Assembly: GCF_036186745.1 (NCBI RefSeq) | Contig: NZ_CP108086.1 | Coordinates: 6,138,001 to 6,202,000 of the forward strand | Source: Microbispora hainanensis | Lineage (GTDB): Bacteria > Actinomycetota > Actinomycetes > Streptosporangiales > Streptosporangiaceae | Length of the DNA stretch: 64,000 nt | Reading direction: 5' to 3' | In this document: positions 33,975 through 42,601 of the stretch, piece by piece | Layout of the letters: each line of letters starts with the position of its first letter | Numbering within the stretch: position 1 is the stretch's first letter | Made by a program: the position numbers and the translations under genes | The notes under the pieces: model-generated | Database searches by the model: none | Told to the model about the DNA's origin: nothing | Seen by the model: the letters and a program-made list of their open reading frames with translations, nothing else

Positions 33975-34367
33975 TCATGAGGCGTCCTCCGGGACCTCCT
34001 CCGAGACCTCCTCCGCGAGCACCCGCTGGGCGACGGCGAACGCGGCGTTGGCGGCCGGCACCCCGCAGTAGATCGCGGTCTGCAGCAGCACCTCCTTGAT
34101 CTCGACCGTCGTGAGCCCGTTGCGCCGCGCGGCCCGCACGTGCATGGCCAGCTCCTCCAGGTGCCCGCCCGCCACCAGGGCGGTGAGCGTGATGCAGCTG
34201 CGGGTCCGGCGGTCGAGCCCCGGCCGGGTCCAGATCTCCCCCCAGGCGTACCGGGTGATCAGGTTCTGGAAGTCCGCGGTGAACTCGGTGGTGCGCGCCC
34301 GCGCCCGGTCCACGTGCGCGTCGCCCAGCACCTCGCGGCGCACCCGCATGCCGTCGTCGTAGCTCAT
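33975..34367 (-). CDS. pcaC: 4-carboxymuconolactone decarboxylase
   Basis: 130 residues from ATG 34367 with GGAGGA upstream. It has the AhpD-like CMD fold: RREVLGDAHVDRA, then TRYAWGEIWTRPGLDRRTRS, and a C-terminal EIKEVLLQTAIYCGVPAANAAFAVA. It decarboxylates 4-carboxymuconolactone to the enol-lactone in the protocatechuate branch. Overlap by ATGA with pcaD shows coupled translation. In many actinobacteria PcaD and PcaC are fused as PcaL; here they are separate. Confidence 0.95.
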   Translation of the reverse strand: MSYDDGMRVRREVLGDAHVDRARARTTEFTADFQNLITRYAWGEIWTRPGLDRRTRSCITLTALVAGGHLEELAMHVRAARRNGLTTVEIKEVLLQTAIYCGVPAANAAFAVAQRVLAEEVSEEVPEDAS

Positions 34368-35131
34368 GCCGTCCTCCAGCGGGTGGTCAGGTGCTCGGTG
34401 ATCGCCGGGGTCGCGACGTCCGGGCGTTCGACGGTGGCCAGGTGGGCGGCCCCCGGCACGACCAGCAACTCGGTCTCCGGGATGCCCTCGGCCAGGACCT
34501 CCGCGTGCGACGGCGGGGTCGCCGGGTCGTCCGCTCCGGCGATCACCAGAGTGGGCGCGCGGACCTCGCCGAGCCGGTCGCGTACGTCGAAGACCGCCAG
34601 GGCGTCGCAGCACGCGGCGTATCCCTCGGGGTCCGCGCCGCGCAGCATGTCCAGGTAGCGCTCGGCGTCGGGGAATCCCGGAGTGAACCACCGGCCCCGC
34701 GTCGCCTCGATCAGGGGTTCGGTGCCCTCGGCGCGGACCAGCGCGGCGCGCTCGCGCCAGCTGTCCGCCGTGCCGAAGCGGGCGGAGGTGCAGCACAGGA
34801 CCAGGCTCGCGATCCGATCCGGCGCACGCAGCGCCAGAGCGGTCCCGACGGCCCCGCCCAGCGACACCCCGGCGTACGCCGCGGCCTCGACGCCGTGGCG
34901 GTCGAGCAGCGCCAGCACGCCGCCGGCGAGATCGTCCACGGTCAGATCACGCGTGAATCCGGACGCGGCCCGGGATCCGCCGTGGCAGGGCAGGTCGTAG
35001 CGGAGCACCCGCCAGGTGGACGTGAGCGCGGGAAGCTGCGGCTCCCACAGGCCGAGCGTCGTGCCCAGCGAGGGCCCGAGCACGACGACCGGGGCGTCCG
35101 GCGGCCCGTCGAATCGGTGGTTCAGGATCAT
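34364..35131 (-). CDS. pcaD: 3-oxoadipate enol-lactonase
   Basis: 255 residues from ATG 35131 (GAGGAAAG upstream). An alpha/beta hydrolase with nucleophile Ser in AGVSLGGAVG, the acid in VIAGADDPATPP and His in GAAHLATVERPD. It hydrolyses 3-oxoadipate enol-lactone to 3-oxoadipate, the end product of this operon. It overlaps pcaB and pcaC by ATGA each. Confidence 0.93.
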   Translation of the reverse strand: MILNHRFDGPPDAPVVVLGPSLGTTLGLWEPQLPALTSTWRVLRYDLPCHGGSRAASGFTRDLTVDDLAGGVLALLDRHGVEAAAYAGVSLGGAVGTALALRAPDRIASLVLCCTSARFGTADSWRERAALVRAEGTEPLIEATRGRWFTPGFPDAERYLDMLRGADPEGYAACCDALAVFDVRDRLGEVRAPTLVIAGADDPATPPSHAEVLAEGIPETELLVVPGAAHLATVERPDVATPAITEHLTTRWRTA

Positions 35132-36285
35132 CGGTCTTTCCTCGTGTACCATTCCAGCGCCCGGTCGACGAGCGCGGGCGCCTGCCCGACGCCGCCGTCC
35201 TCCCCGTGCTCGGCCAGCACGGCGCGCAGGTGATCGAGATTGTGCCGCATGCGCCCGGGGAAGACCTCCAGCCCCTCGGTCAGCTCGGCGGCCGTCTCCG
35301 CCGCACCGCCTGCCAGGCGCAGGCACTCGCGCAGCGGCTGCCACTCGGCGTGCCAGCTCCCGGCGGGCCGCTCGTGCTCGGCGACCCGCGCGGCGAGCAC
35401 GATCTGCGCGAGCGCGGGCGCCTGCAGCGCCGCCGACCTGATCATCGTGGCGAGCACCGGGTTGCGCTTGTGCGCCATCGCCGACGAACCGCCCCGGCCC
35501 GGCGCGGCGGGCTCGGCGACCTCGCCCACCTCGCTCTGCGCCAGCAGGATCACGTCGGTGGCGAGCTTGCCCAGCGCGCCCGTCACGGCGGCGAGCGCGC
35601 CGGCCAGGTCGGTCACCGGCGTGCGCAGCGTGTGCCAGGGCAGCACCGGCTCGGCCAGCCCGGTCTCGGCCGCGAACAGCGGCAGCAGGTCGAGCGCCCG
35701 CTCGCCGTACCCGGCCATGGTGCCGGCCGCGCCGCCGAGCTGCACCGGCAGCCGAACCGCCGCGAGGCGGTCGCGCGCGTCGCGGCAGCCGGCCAGCCAC
35801 CCGGCGGCCTTCAGCCCGAACGTGGTGGGCACGGCCTGCTGCCCGAGCGTGCGCCCCGCCATCGGGGTGTCCCGGTGATCGGCGGCCAGCCGGGCCAGCG
35901 CGGCGAGCACCCGATCGAGGTCGCGCAGGATCACCTCGCGGGCCCGCGCGGCGACCAGCATCGCCGCGGTGTCGAGGATGTCCTGGCTGGTGGCGCCGTG
36001 ATGCACCCAGGGCCCCGCCTCGCCGGCCGCGGCCCGCAGGTCCCTGACCAGCGGCACGACCGGGTTGCCCGCGTCCCTGGCGCGGCGGGCGAGATCGGCG
36101 GCGTCGTGACGGTCCTCACGCGCCGCCTCGGCGATCGCGGCGACGGCCCGCTCAGGGACGACGCCGAGACGGGCCTGCGCCCGCGCGAGGCACACCTCCG
36201 CCTCCAGCATCGCTCGCAGCCAGGCGTCGTCGCCGGTGACCGCCGCGACGTCCGTGCCCGCCCACACCGGGGAGAGCAACCCCAC
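35128..36285 (-). CDS. pcaB: 3-carboxy-cis,cis-muconate cycloisomerase
   Basis: 385 residues from GTG 36285 (TTG 36297 is a possible alternative). It belongs to the fumarase/aspartase superfamily: WVHHGATSQDILDTA, then the flexible catalytic loop GRGGSSAMAHKRNPVLA carrying the conserved Ser and Lys. It lactonises carboxymuconate, the product of the pcaHG ring-cleavage enzyme. Only one base separates it from pcaG; its last codons overlap pcaD. Confidence 0.95.
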   Translation of the reverse strand: MGLLSPVWAGTDVAAVTGDDAWLRAMLEAEVCLARAQARLGVVPERAVAAIAEAAREDRHDAADLARRARDAGNPVVPLVRDLRAAAGEAGPWVHHGATSQDILDTAAMLVAARAREVILRDLDRVLAALARLAADHRDTPMAGRTLGQQAVPTTFGLKAAGWLAGCRDARDRLAAVRLPVQLGGAAGTMAGYGERALDLLPLFAAETGLAEPVLPWHTLRTPVTDLAGALAAVTGALGKLATDVILLAQSEVGEVAEPAAPGRGGSSAMAHKRNPVLATMIRSAALQAPALAQIVLAARVAEHERPAGSWHAEWQPLRECLRLAGGAAETAAELTEGLEVFPGRMRHNLDHLRAVLAEHGEDGGVGQAPALVDRALEWYTRKDR

Positions 36286-36286
36286 A

Positions 36287-36778
36287 TCAGAACTCAAGAA
36301 AGACCGTCTCCCGCTCGCCCTGCAGCCGTACGTCGAACCGGTAGACGTCCTGCCCCTCCGGGCGGGCGAGCAACGTCGCGCGGCGGGCCGGGTCGAGGGA
36401 GCCGAGCAGGGGGTCGGGCGCGTCGGCGAAATAGACGCGGGTGCGCACCGGCTTGAGCAGGCCCCGCGCGAAGACCAGCAGCGCGGCGTACGGCCGGGAC
36501 GGCGGCGCGAGGCGGAACCGGTAGGAGCCGTCGGGCGCGGTGCCGCACCGCCCGAAGCCGGACGCCCCGGCGCCTTTCCGGCTGAGGGCGCCCCGCTCGC
36601 CGGGCTCTCCGGTCCACAGCTCCAGCAGGGCGTCGGGCACCGGCTCACCGGCCCCGTCGAGCACCACGCCGGTGATCGTGACCGCCCCCGGATGGCCCTC
36701 GGGGACGAGCTCCCAGTCGGCCGCGTACGGCAGGGCGAACCCGAAGAACGGCCCGACGGTCTGCGAGGGAGTGGTCAC
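36287..36778 (-). CDS. pcaG: Protocatechuate 3,4-dioxygenase, alpha subunit
   Basis: 163 residues from GTG 36778 (GTGA overlap with pcaH). The N-terminus TPSQTVGPFFGFALPY and the intradiol fold segment VTITGVVLDGAGEPVPDALLELW mark the alpha subunit, which lacks most iron ligands. It assembles with PcaH as the ring-cleaving (alpha-beta-Fe) complex. Earlier in-frame starts would intrude deeply into pcaH. Confidence 0.95.
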   Translation of the reverse strand: MTTPSQTVGPFFGFALPYAADWELVPEGHPGAVTITGVVLDGAGEPVPDALLELWTGEPGERGALSRKGAGASGFGRCGTAPDGSYRFRLAPPSRPYAALLVFARGLLKPVRTRVYFADAPDPLLGSLDPARRATLLARPEGQDVYRFDVRLQGERETVFLEF

Positions 36779-37443
36779 GCGTCCTCCATGGGGGTCTGGC
36801 CGAGCACGATGTCCCACCGGTAGCCGAGAGCCCACTCCGGCTCGGTCACGTCGAGGTCGAACGCGGCGACGAGCCGCTCACGGGCGGCCGGGTCCGGAAT
36901 GGACCGGAAGATCGGGTCGTAGGCGAACAGCGGGTCGCCCGGGAAGTACATCTGCGTCACCAGGCGCTGGGTGAACGCCGTGCCGAACACCGAGAAGTGG
37001 ATGTGCGCGGGCCGCCAGGCGTTGGGGTGGTTGCGCCAGGGATAGGCCCCCGGCTTGATCGTGACGAACCGGTAGCGGCCCTCGTCGTCGGTCAGGCACC
37101 GGCCCGCGCCGGTGAAGTTGGGGTCGAGCGGGGCCGGGTGCTGGTCGCGCTGGTGGGCGTACCGCCCGGCGGAGTTGGCCTGCCAGACCTCGACCAGGGT
37201 GCCGGGGATCGGCCGGCCCGCGGCGTCGAGGACGCGCCCGGTGACGATGATGCGCTCGCCGAGCGGCTCGCCCGCGTGGCCCGCGGTCAGATCGGCGTCG
37301 AGCGGATCCACCTCGCCGTGCCCGAAGACCGGGCCGGTGAGCTCGGCCGCCTCCGGGTCCTCCTTCATCTCCAGCGGCGGCCGGGACGGCGCCCGCAGGA
37401 CCGTGCTGGCGTAGTCCGGGTGCAGGTAAGGAGGATGTGTCAT
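36775..37443 (-). CDS. pcaH: Protocatechuate 3,4-dioxygenase, beta subunit
   Basis: 222 residues. It carries the Fe(III) site: the tyrosines in GRYRFVTIKPGAYPW and the histidines in NAWRPAHIHFSVFG. It cleaves protocatechuate between the hydroxyls to 3-carboxy-cis,cis-muconate. ATG 37443 overlaps the pobA stop, and GTG of pcaG overlaps its stop, so hydroxylase and dioxygenase subunits are made together. The ribosome site AGGAG lies in the pobA tail. Confidence 0.96.
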   Translation of the reverse strand: MTHPPYLHPDYASTVLRAPSRPPLEMKEDPEAAELTGPVFGHGEVDPLDADLTAGHAGEPLGERIIVTGRVLDAAGRPIPGTLVEVWQANSAGRYAHQRDQHPAPLDPNFTGAGRCLTDDEGRYRFVTIKPGAYPWRNHPNAWRPAHIHFSVFGTAFTQRLVTQMYFPGDPLFAYDPIFRSIPDPAARERLVAAFDLDVTEPEWALGYRWDIVLGQTPMEDA

Positions 37444-38630
37444 GGCTTCTCCTCTTGGTAGGGCAGGCCCACGTAGTTCTCCGCCAGCGTCGTCGCGGCC
37501 GCCTCGGAGGATGTCACGTAGTCGAGGTAGGAGGTCTGCAGCTTCCTGGCGTAGGCGTCGTCGGACTCGAACGTGTGCAGCAGCGTCGTCATCCACCACG
37601 AGAAGTGCTGGGCCCGCCACACCCGGGGCAGGCAGGCCTGTGAATAGCCGTCCAGCGCCTCCGTCGAGCCGTCGGCGAAGAACCGCGCCAGCGCCTCGGT
37701 CAGCACCCGCACGTCGGCCACCGCGAGGTTGAGCCCCTTCGCGCCGGTCGGCGGCACGATGTGGGCCGCGTCCCCGGCCAGGAACAGCCTGCCGTACTGC
37801 ATGGGCTCGGCCACGAAGCCGCGCATCGGCGTGATCCCCCGTTCGAGGATCTCCCCGGTGGCGAGGGTGAAACCGGGCACGGTCTCCAGCCGGGCCCGCA
37901 GCTCGGACCAGATCCGCTCGTCGGGCCACTCGGCGAGGTCCTCGTCGGGCGCGACCTGGAGGTAGAACCGGCTGATCTCCGGGGAGCGCATGCTGTGCAG
38001 CGCGAAGCCGCGCTCGGTCCGCGCGTAGATCAGCTCTTCCGACGACGGCTTCACCCTCGCGAGGATGCCGAGCCAGGCGAAGGGGTAGTCGCGCTGATAT
38101 TCGGTCAGCACGCCCTCGGGGATCGACGGCCGGGACACCCCGTGGAAGCCGTCGCACCCGGCGATCACGTCGCAGTCCAGCCGCTCGCCCGCGCCGTCCG
38201 CCCCGGTGAAGGTGAGGTATGGCCGGTCGGTGCCGATGTCGTGCACCGCCACGTCGTCCACCTCGAAGCGGATGTCGCCCCCGGCCGCCAGGCGCGCGGC
38301 GATCAGGTCCTTGACGACCTCCTGCTGGCCGTACACGGTGATGCAGCGACCGGGCACCAGCCGCTCGAAGGCGATGCGGTGGCCCGCTCCGCCGTACCGC
38401 AGCTCGATGCCGTGGTGGGGCAGGCCCTCCCGCCGCATCCGTTCGCCCACCCCCGCCTCGATGAGGGTGTCGACCGTGCCCTGTTCGAGCACTCCCGCCC
38501 GCACCCGCCGCTCGACGTACTCCCTGCTGCGGCGTTCGAGCACGACGGACTCGATCCCGCGCAGATGGAGCAGATGGGAGAGCAGCAGGCCGGCCGGCCC
38601 GGCTCCGATGATCCCGACCTGAGTTCGCAT
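37440..38630 (-). CDS. pobA: 4-hydroxybenzoate 3-monooxygenase
   Basis: 396 residues, the usual PobA length. FAD motifs are visible: GAGPAG (residues 9-14), the DG-type stretch CDVIAGCDGFHGVSR and RLFLAGDAAHIVPPTGAKGLNLAVADV. It hydroxylates 4-hydroxybenzoate to protocatechuate with NAD(P)H and O2, feeding pcaHG. It is the first gene of the operon and diverges from the IclR gene across 70 bp. Confidence 0.96.
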   Translation of the reverse strand: MRTQVGIIGAGPAGLLLSHLLHLRGIESVVLERRSREYVERRVRAGVLEQGTVDTLIEAGVGERMRREGLPHHGIELRYGGAGHRIAFERLVPGRCITVYGQQEVVKDLIAARLAAGGDIRFEVDDVAVHDIGTDRPYLTFTGADGAGERLDCDVIAGCDGFHGVSRPSIPEGVLTEYQRDYPFAWLGILARVKPSSEELIYARTERGFALHSMRSPEISRFYLQVAPDEDLAEWPDERIWSELRARLETVPGFTLATGEILERGITPMRGFVAEPMQYGRLFLAGDAAHIVPPTGAKGLNLAVADVRVLTEALARFFADGSTEALDGYSQACLPRVWRAQHFSWWMTTLLHTFESDDAYARKLQTSYLDYVTSSEAAATTLAENYVGLPYQEEKP

Positions 38631-38673
38631 GGCTAAAGCATCGGGAAGCAGCCGCCGTCTCGCGTAGGCTTTG

Positions 38674-38690
38674 CTTCTACTGAGTGGAAG
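38674..38690. promoter_or_regulatory. Imperfect 17-bp palindrome between pobA and the IclR gene
   Basis: CTTCTACTGAGTGGAAG matches its own reverse complement at 14 of 16 paired positions. It is 43 bp upstream of pobA and 10 bp before the IclR start, where an IclR-family protein could control both. Confidence 0.6.
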
Positions 38691-38700
38691 AGGGAGTCAT

Positions 38701-39465
38701 ATGGCCGGCGGCGCACGCGATCCGGGGCGTTCCGTGACGTCCCGGGTGCTGGCCATCCTCGGCGCCTTCGACGCCCACCACCCGCGGCTCACGCTGACGG
38801 AGATCGCCGAACGGACCGGCATGGCGCTGAGCACCGTCCACCGGCTCGCCGGGGAGCTGGAGGAGTGGCGCGCCCTGCGCCGCGGCGCCGACGGGCGCTA
38901 CCAGATCGGCCGCCGCCTGTGGGAGCTCGGGCAGCTCGCTCCCGACCCGCTGCAGGAGGTGGCGCACCCCTGGCTGCAGGAGCTGTTCGGCGGCACCGGG
39001 GAGAACGTCCACCTCGCGGTGCGCGACGGGCTCGAAGTGCTCTACGTCGACAAGGTGTACGGCAAGCGGGCCGTGCCGATCGTGTCGCGGACCGGTACGC
39101 GTCTGCCCATGCACCCGACCGGCGTCGGCAAGGCGCTGCTCGCCTACGAACCGGGCTGGTTCGTCGGCTCCTACCTGTCGAGGCCGCTGGAGCGGCCGAC
39201 CCCCCACACCATCACCGAGCCGGGCCGGCTGGCCCGCGAGCTGACCCAGGTGCGCGCCCAGGGGTACGCCACGACGCACGAGGAGATGACGCTCGGCTCC
39301 TGCTCGGCGGCCGCGCCGGTGCTGGTCGGCGACCGGCCCGTCGCGGCCGTCGGCATCGTGGTCTCCTCCAGACGGGTGCGCGAGCTGCCCCGCCTGGTCG
39401 ATCCGCTGCTGGCCGTCGCGGCCGGCATCGCCGGAGACTACCGGGCCGCCCTGGCCCGCCCGTAA
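38701..39465 (+). CDS. IclR-family regulator (PcaR/PobR-like)
   Basis: 254 residues. An N-terminal winged helix (SVTSRVLAILGAFDAHHPRLTLTEIAERTGMALSTVHRLAGELEEW) is followed by an IclR effector domain (GENVHLAVRDGLEVLYVDKVYG, HPTGVGKALLAYEP, RAQGYATTHEEM). It is divergent from the 4-hydroxybenzoate operon, so it most likely responds to 4-hydroxybenzoate, protocatechuate or oxoadipate. ATG 38701 (AGAGGGA upstream) is preferred to the ATG at 38671. Confidence 0.92.
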   Translation: MAGGARDPGRSVTSRVLAILGAFDAHHPRLTLTEIAERTGMALSTVHRLAGELEEWRALRRGADGRYQIGRRLWELGQLAPDPLQEVAHPWLQELFGGTGENVHLAVRDGLEVLYVDKVYGKRAVPIVSRTGTRLPMHPTGVGKALLAYEPGWFVGSYLSRPLERPTPHTITEPGRLARELTQVRAQGYATTHEEMTLGSCSAAAPVLVGDRPVAAVGIVVSSRRVRELPRLVDPLLAVAAGIAGDYRAALARP

Positions 39466-39500
39466 GATCGTCGCAAAGCGAAAAGGCGAGGGGATCGCGG

Positions 39501-40304
39501 GTGAGCCGGGACGAGGAAGCGCTGAAGGCCATCGACTTCTCCACGCCGAGCGTGGCGCGGATCTACGACTGGTGGCTGGGCGGCAAGGACAACTTCGCGG
39601 TCGACAGGGCCGCCGCCGAGAAGCTGCTCGAACTGGTCGGCCCCGACGGCCGCCTGGTGATCAGGCAGAACCGCGACTTCCTCGGCCGCGCCGTCCGCTT
39701 CCTCGGCGAGTCGGGCATCCGGCAGTTCCTCGACATCGGCACCGGCATCCCCACGCAGGGCAACGTCCACGAGGTCGCCCACGAGGTCGATCCCGAGGCG
39801 ACCGTCGTCTACGTCGACAACGACCCCGTCGTCGCCGCGCACGGCCAGGCGCTGCTCACCGGCAGTGGCCGTACGGGCGTGGTGCAGGCCGACATGCGCG
39901 ACCCGGACCGGATCGTCGAGAGCCCGATCACCAAGAAGCTGATCGATTTCAGCAAGCCGGTGGCCGTGCTGTTCGTCGCCGTGCTCCACTTCGTGGACGA
40001 CGACGACGCCGAGCGGGTGGTGTCCTACTTCCGCGAGCGCATGGCCCCCGGCAGCTATCTCGTGATCTCCCACGGCACCCAGGGCCGCCTGAGCGACGAC
40101 ACGATCACCGAGGCCCGGGAGGTGTACGAGAAGTCGACGGCCGCGCTGCGCGACCGCACGCCCGAGCACATCGCCCGGTTCTTCACGGGATTCGAGGTGG
40201 TGGAGCCGGGGCTGGTCGACGTGGCCGACTGGCGCAACGACAGCGACCTCGTCCGGCACAGCAGGGGCGGCTACGTCCTCGGCGGTGTGGGCCGGCTGGC
40301 CTGA
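39501..40304 (+). CDS. SAM-dependent methyltransferase (DUF574 type)
   Basis: 267 residues from GTG with CGAGGGG upstream. The family hallmark is at the N-terminus: DFSTPSVARIYDWWLGGKDNFAVDRAAAEK. The SAM motif is FLDIGTGIPTQGNVHEVAHEVDPEATVVYVDNDPVV. Many copies of this family occur in filamentous actinobacteria; substrates are not known. Its 3' end overlaps the convergent OsmC gene by 34 bp. Confidence 0.93.
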   Translation: MSRDEEALKAIDFSTPSVARIYDWWLGGKDNFAVDRAAAEKLLELVGPDGRLVIRQNRDFLGRAVRFLGESGIRQFLDIGTGIPTQGNVHEVAHEVDPEATVVYVDNDPVVAAHGQALLTGSGRTGVVQADMRDPDRIVESPITKKLIDFSKPVAVLFVAVLHFVDDDDAERVVSYFRERMAPGSYLVISHGTQGRLSDDTITEAREVYEKSTAALRDRTPEHIARFFTGFEVVEPGLVDVADWRNDSDLVRHSRGGYVLGGVGRLA

Positions 40305-40729
40305 GCGACGGGGTTCTCGGGCACGGACCGGCGGACCTCGAACGTGACCCGCGGCGGCACCCGCAGCGTGGTGCAGACGGCGCAGTGCTCCAGCACCGAA
40401 AGGAGCGAGGCGCGCAGCCCCTCGGGCAGCCCCGGGGCGTCCACCGACAGCTCGATGCGGTCGATCCGCCCGGGGCAGACGCCGAGGCCGTACCGCGCGG
40501 TGACGCCCACCCCGGCGGGCAGCTGCCGCTGGCGCAGGTAGCGCTCGGCACAGCAGGCGACGCCGGCCGCCACGCTGCCCACGAACAGCTCGGCCGGAGT
40601 GGGGCCGGTGTCGCTCCCGCCGACGTCCGGCGGCCGGTCGGCGCGGACCACGTGGCGCCGGATCCGTACGTCGAACCGGTCGGCTCCGCGCCAGGCGACC
40701 TGGATGACGCCGTCGCGCGGCTCACTCAT
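40271..40729 (-). CDS. OsmC/Ohr-family protein
   Basis: 152 residues. The OsmC fold has its two redox cysteines, in GVACCAERYLRQR and LEHCAVCTTLRVPP. Family members reduce organic hydroperoxides or bind related thiol compounds. It shares 34 bp at its 3' end with the methyltransferase on the other strand, and its promoter region is shared with the divergent sensor kinase. Confidence 0.88.
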   Translation of the reverse strand: MSEPRDGVIQVAWRGADRFDVRIRRHVVRADRPPDVGGSDTGPTPAELFVGSVAAGVACCAERYLRQRQLPAGVGVTARYGLGVCPGRIDRIELSVDAPGLPEGLRASLLSVLEHCAVCTTLRVPPRVTFEVRRSVPENPVAQASRPTPPRT

Positions 40730-40905
40730 GACGCACCCCCGCGTCGATTCGCCTCAATCCGAGTATGTCCGTGACCGACGGCGGGTAGGCGCATACGCAC
40801 CGTAAGAAGCCGGTCGCGACCTGGCAAAGAGCGCGAGTCCGGAGTGTCCGGTTTGCGAGACTCCAAGTGTGGGGGGCATGCGTGGCGCCCACGAGGGAGC
40901 GGACC

Positions 40906-42585
40906 ATGATCCCGCAGACGCACCTGGACGGGCTGCTGGCCGAACTGCACACGAGGCTGCAGGCGGTCCTGTCGACGCGTGACCGGGCCCACGCGCTGCT
41001 GGAGGCGGTCGTCTCGGTGGGCGGCAACCTCGATCTCGAGACCGTGCTGCACCGGATCGCCGAGACCGCCGCCACGCTGGCCGACGCCCGATATGCCGCG
41101 CTCGGCGTGATCGGCGAGGACAACACCCTCGCCCGCTTCGTCCCCGCCGGGCTGAGCGAGGAGGAGATCGCCCGCATCGAGCACTGGCCCCACGGCCTGG
41201 GCCTGCTCGGCCTGCTGATCAAGGAACCCCGGCCGCTGCGGCTGGCCCGCATCCGCGACCACCCCGCGTCGTACGGCTTCCCGCCGGGACACCCGCCGAT
41301 GACGGGCTTCCTCGGCGTGCCCGTACGGGTCCGGGGCCGGCTGTTCGGCAACCTCTACCTGACCGAGAAGCGCGGGGGAGGGGAGTTCGACGAGGACGAC
41401 GAGGCGATCATCGTGGCCTTCGCCAGCGCCGCCGGGGTGGCGATCGAGAACGCCCGCCTGTACGAGGACACCCGCCGCAGGGAGACCTGGCTCCAGGCGT
41501 CGGCGGAGATCACCAGGAGCCTGCTGTCCGGCGCGCGGACGCCGCGGGTGCTGACCCTGATCGCCCGCCGCGCCCGGCGGATGGCCGGCGCGGACACGGC
41601 GGCGATCCTGCTGCCCGAGGACGACGGCCGGACGCTGCGGGTCGCGATCGCGGACGGCGTGCCCGGCCCGCCCCGGCCGCACCGCCTGCCCGTCGAGGGC
41701 TCGCTGGCCGGGCAGGCGTTCGCCCACGCGGAACCCCGCGTGATCACCGATCTCGGCGACACCGACCTCCTCACCGCGGGCGCGGAGACGGGAGCGGCCT
41801 GCGCCGTGCCGCTCGGCGCCCCCGGAGAGGTGCGCGGAGTGCTGTCGCTCGGCAGGCGGCCCGGCCGCGTCCCGTTCAGCCAGGCGGAGGTCTGCATGGT
41901 CCACTCCTTCGCCGGGCACGCGGCGGTCGCGCTGGAACTGGACGAGGCGCGCAGGGACGCCGAACGGCTCGTCCTGCTGGAAGACCGCGACCGCATCGCC
42001 AAGGACCTGCACGACGTCGTCATCCAGCGGCTGTTCGCGATCGCCATGACGCTCACGGGCGCCACGCGGCTGGTGGACCACCCCGAGGCGGCCGCGCGGC
42101 TGCGGACCGCGATCGACGAGCTCGACGGCACGATCCGGCAGATCCGCACCACGATCTTCGCCCTGCGCACCCCGGCCGGCGCCCCCGGGCTGCGCGCCCG
42201 GCTCGTCGAGCTGGTCGAGGGCGCCCGGGAGCCCCTCGGCTTCCTGCCGGCCCTGCGCATGGACGGGCAGCTCGACACCCGCGTGCCCGCCCCCGTCGGG
42301 GAACACCTGCTGGCCGTGGCGCGGGAGGCGATCTCCAACGTGGTGCGGCACGCCCACGCCACCCGCGCCGCCGTCACCGTCTGCCTCGACCACGACCGGC
42401 TGACCCTGCTCGTGGAGGACGACGGGGTCGGCATCCCGCCGCGGGGACGCCGCAGCGGCCTGCGCAACCTGTGCGACCGCGCCGAGAGCCTGGGCGGGTC
42501 GTGCGCCGCCGGGCCCGGCGCCGCCGGGGGAACACGCCTGTGCTGGAGCGTCCCGTTGCCGTCACCACCCTGCTCGACACGCTGA
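40906..42585 (+). CDS. GAF-domain sensor histidine kinase (DosS/DevS-like)
   Basis: 559 residues. Two GAF domains (about 50-200 and 220-350) are followed by HisKA_3 with phospho-His369 (DRDRIAKDLHDVVIQRLFAIAMTLTGA) and a HATPase domain (VAREAISNVVRHAHATRAAVTV, VEDDGVGIP, RSGLRNLCDRAESLGG). The first GAF (LADARYAALGVIGEDNTLARFVPAGLSEEEIARIEHWPHG) is the DosS/DosT type, which in mycobacteria binds heme and senses O2/NO. It lies 16 bp before a Usp gene. No response regulator is adjacent, so it is orphaned in this window. Confidence 0.9.
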   Translation: MIPQTHLDGLLAELHTRLQAVLSTRDRAHALLEAVVSVGGNLDLETVLHRIAETAATLADARYAALGVIGEDNTLARFVPAGLSEEEIARIEHWPHGLGLLGLLIKEPRPLRLARIRDHPASYGFPPGHPPMTGFLGVPVRVRGRLFGNLYLTEKRGGGEFDEDDEAIIVAFASAAGVAIENARLYEDTRRRETWLQASAEITRSLLSGARTPRVLTLIARRARRMAGADTAAILLPEDDGRTLRVAIADGVPGPPRPHRLPVEGSLAGQAFAHAEPRVITDLGDTDLLTAGAETGAACAVPLGAPGEVRGVLSLGRRPGRVPFSQAEVCMVHSFAGHAAVALELDEARRDAERLVLLEDRDRIAKDLHDVVIQRLFAIAMTLTGATRLVDHPEAAARLRTAIDELDGTIRQIRTTIFALRTPAGAPGLRARLVELVEGAREPLGFLPALRMDGQLDTRVPAPVGEHLLAVAREAISNVVRHAHATRAAVTVCLDHDRLTLLVEDDGVGIPPRGRRSGLRNLCDRAESLGGSCAAGPGAAGGTRLCWSVPLPSPPCSTR

Positions 42586-42601
42586 GGGAGGGCACTACGC
42601 C

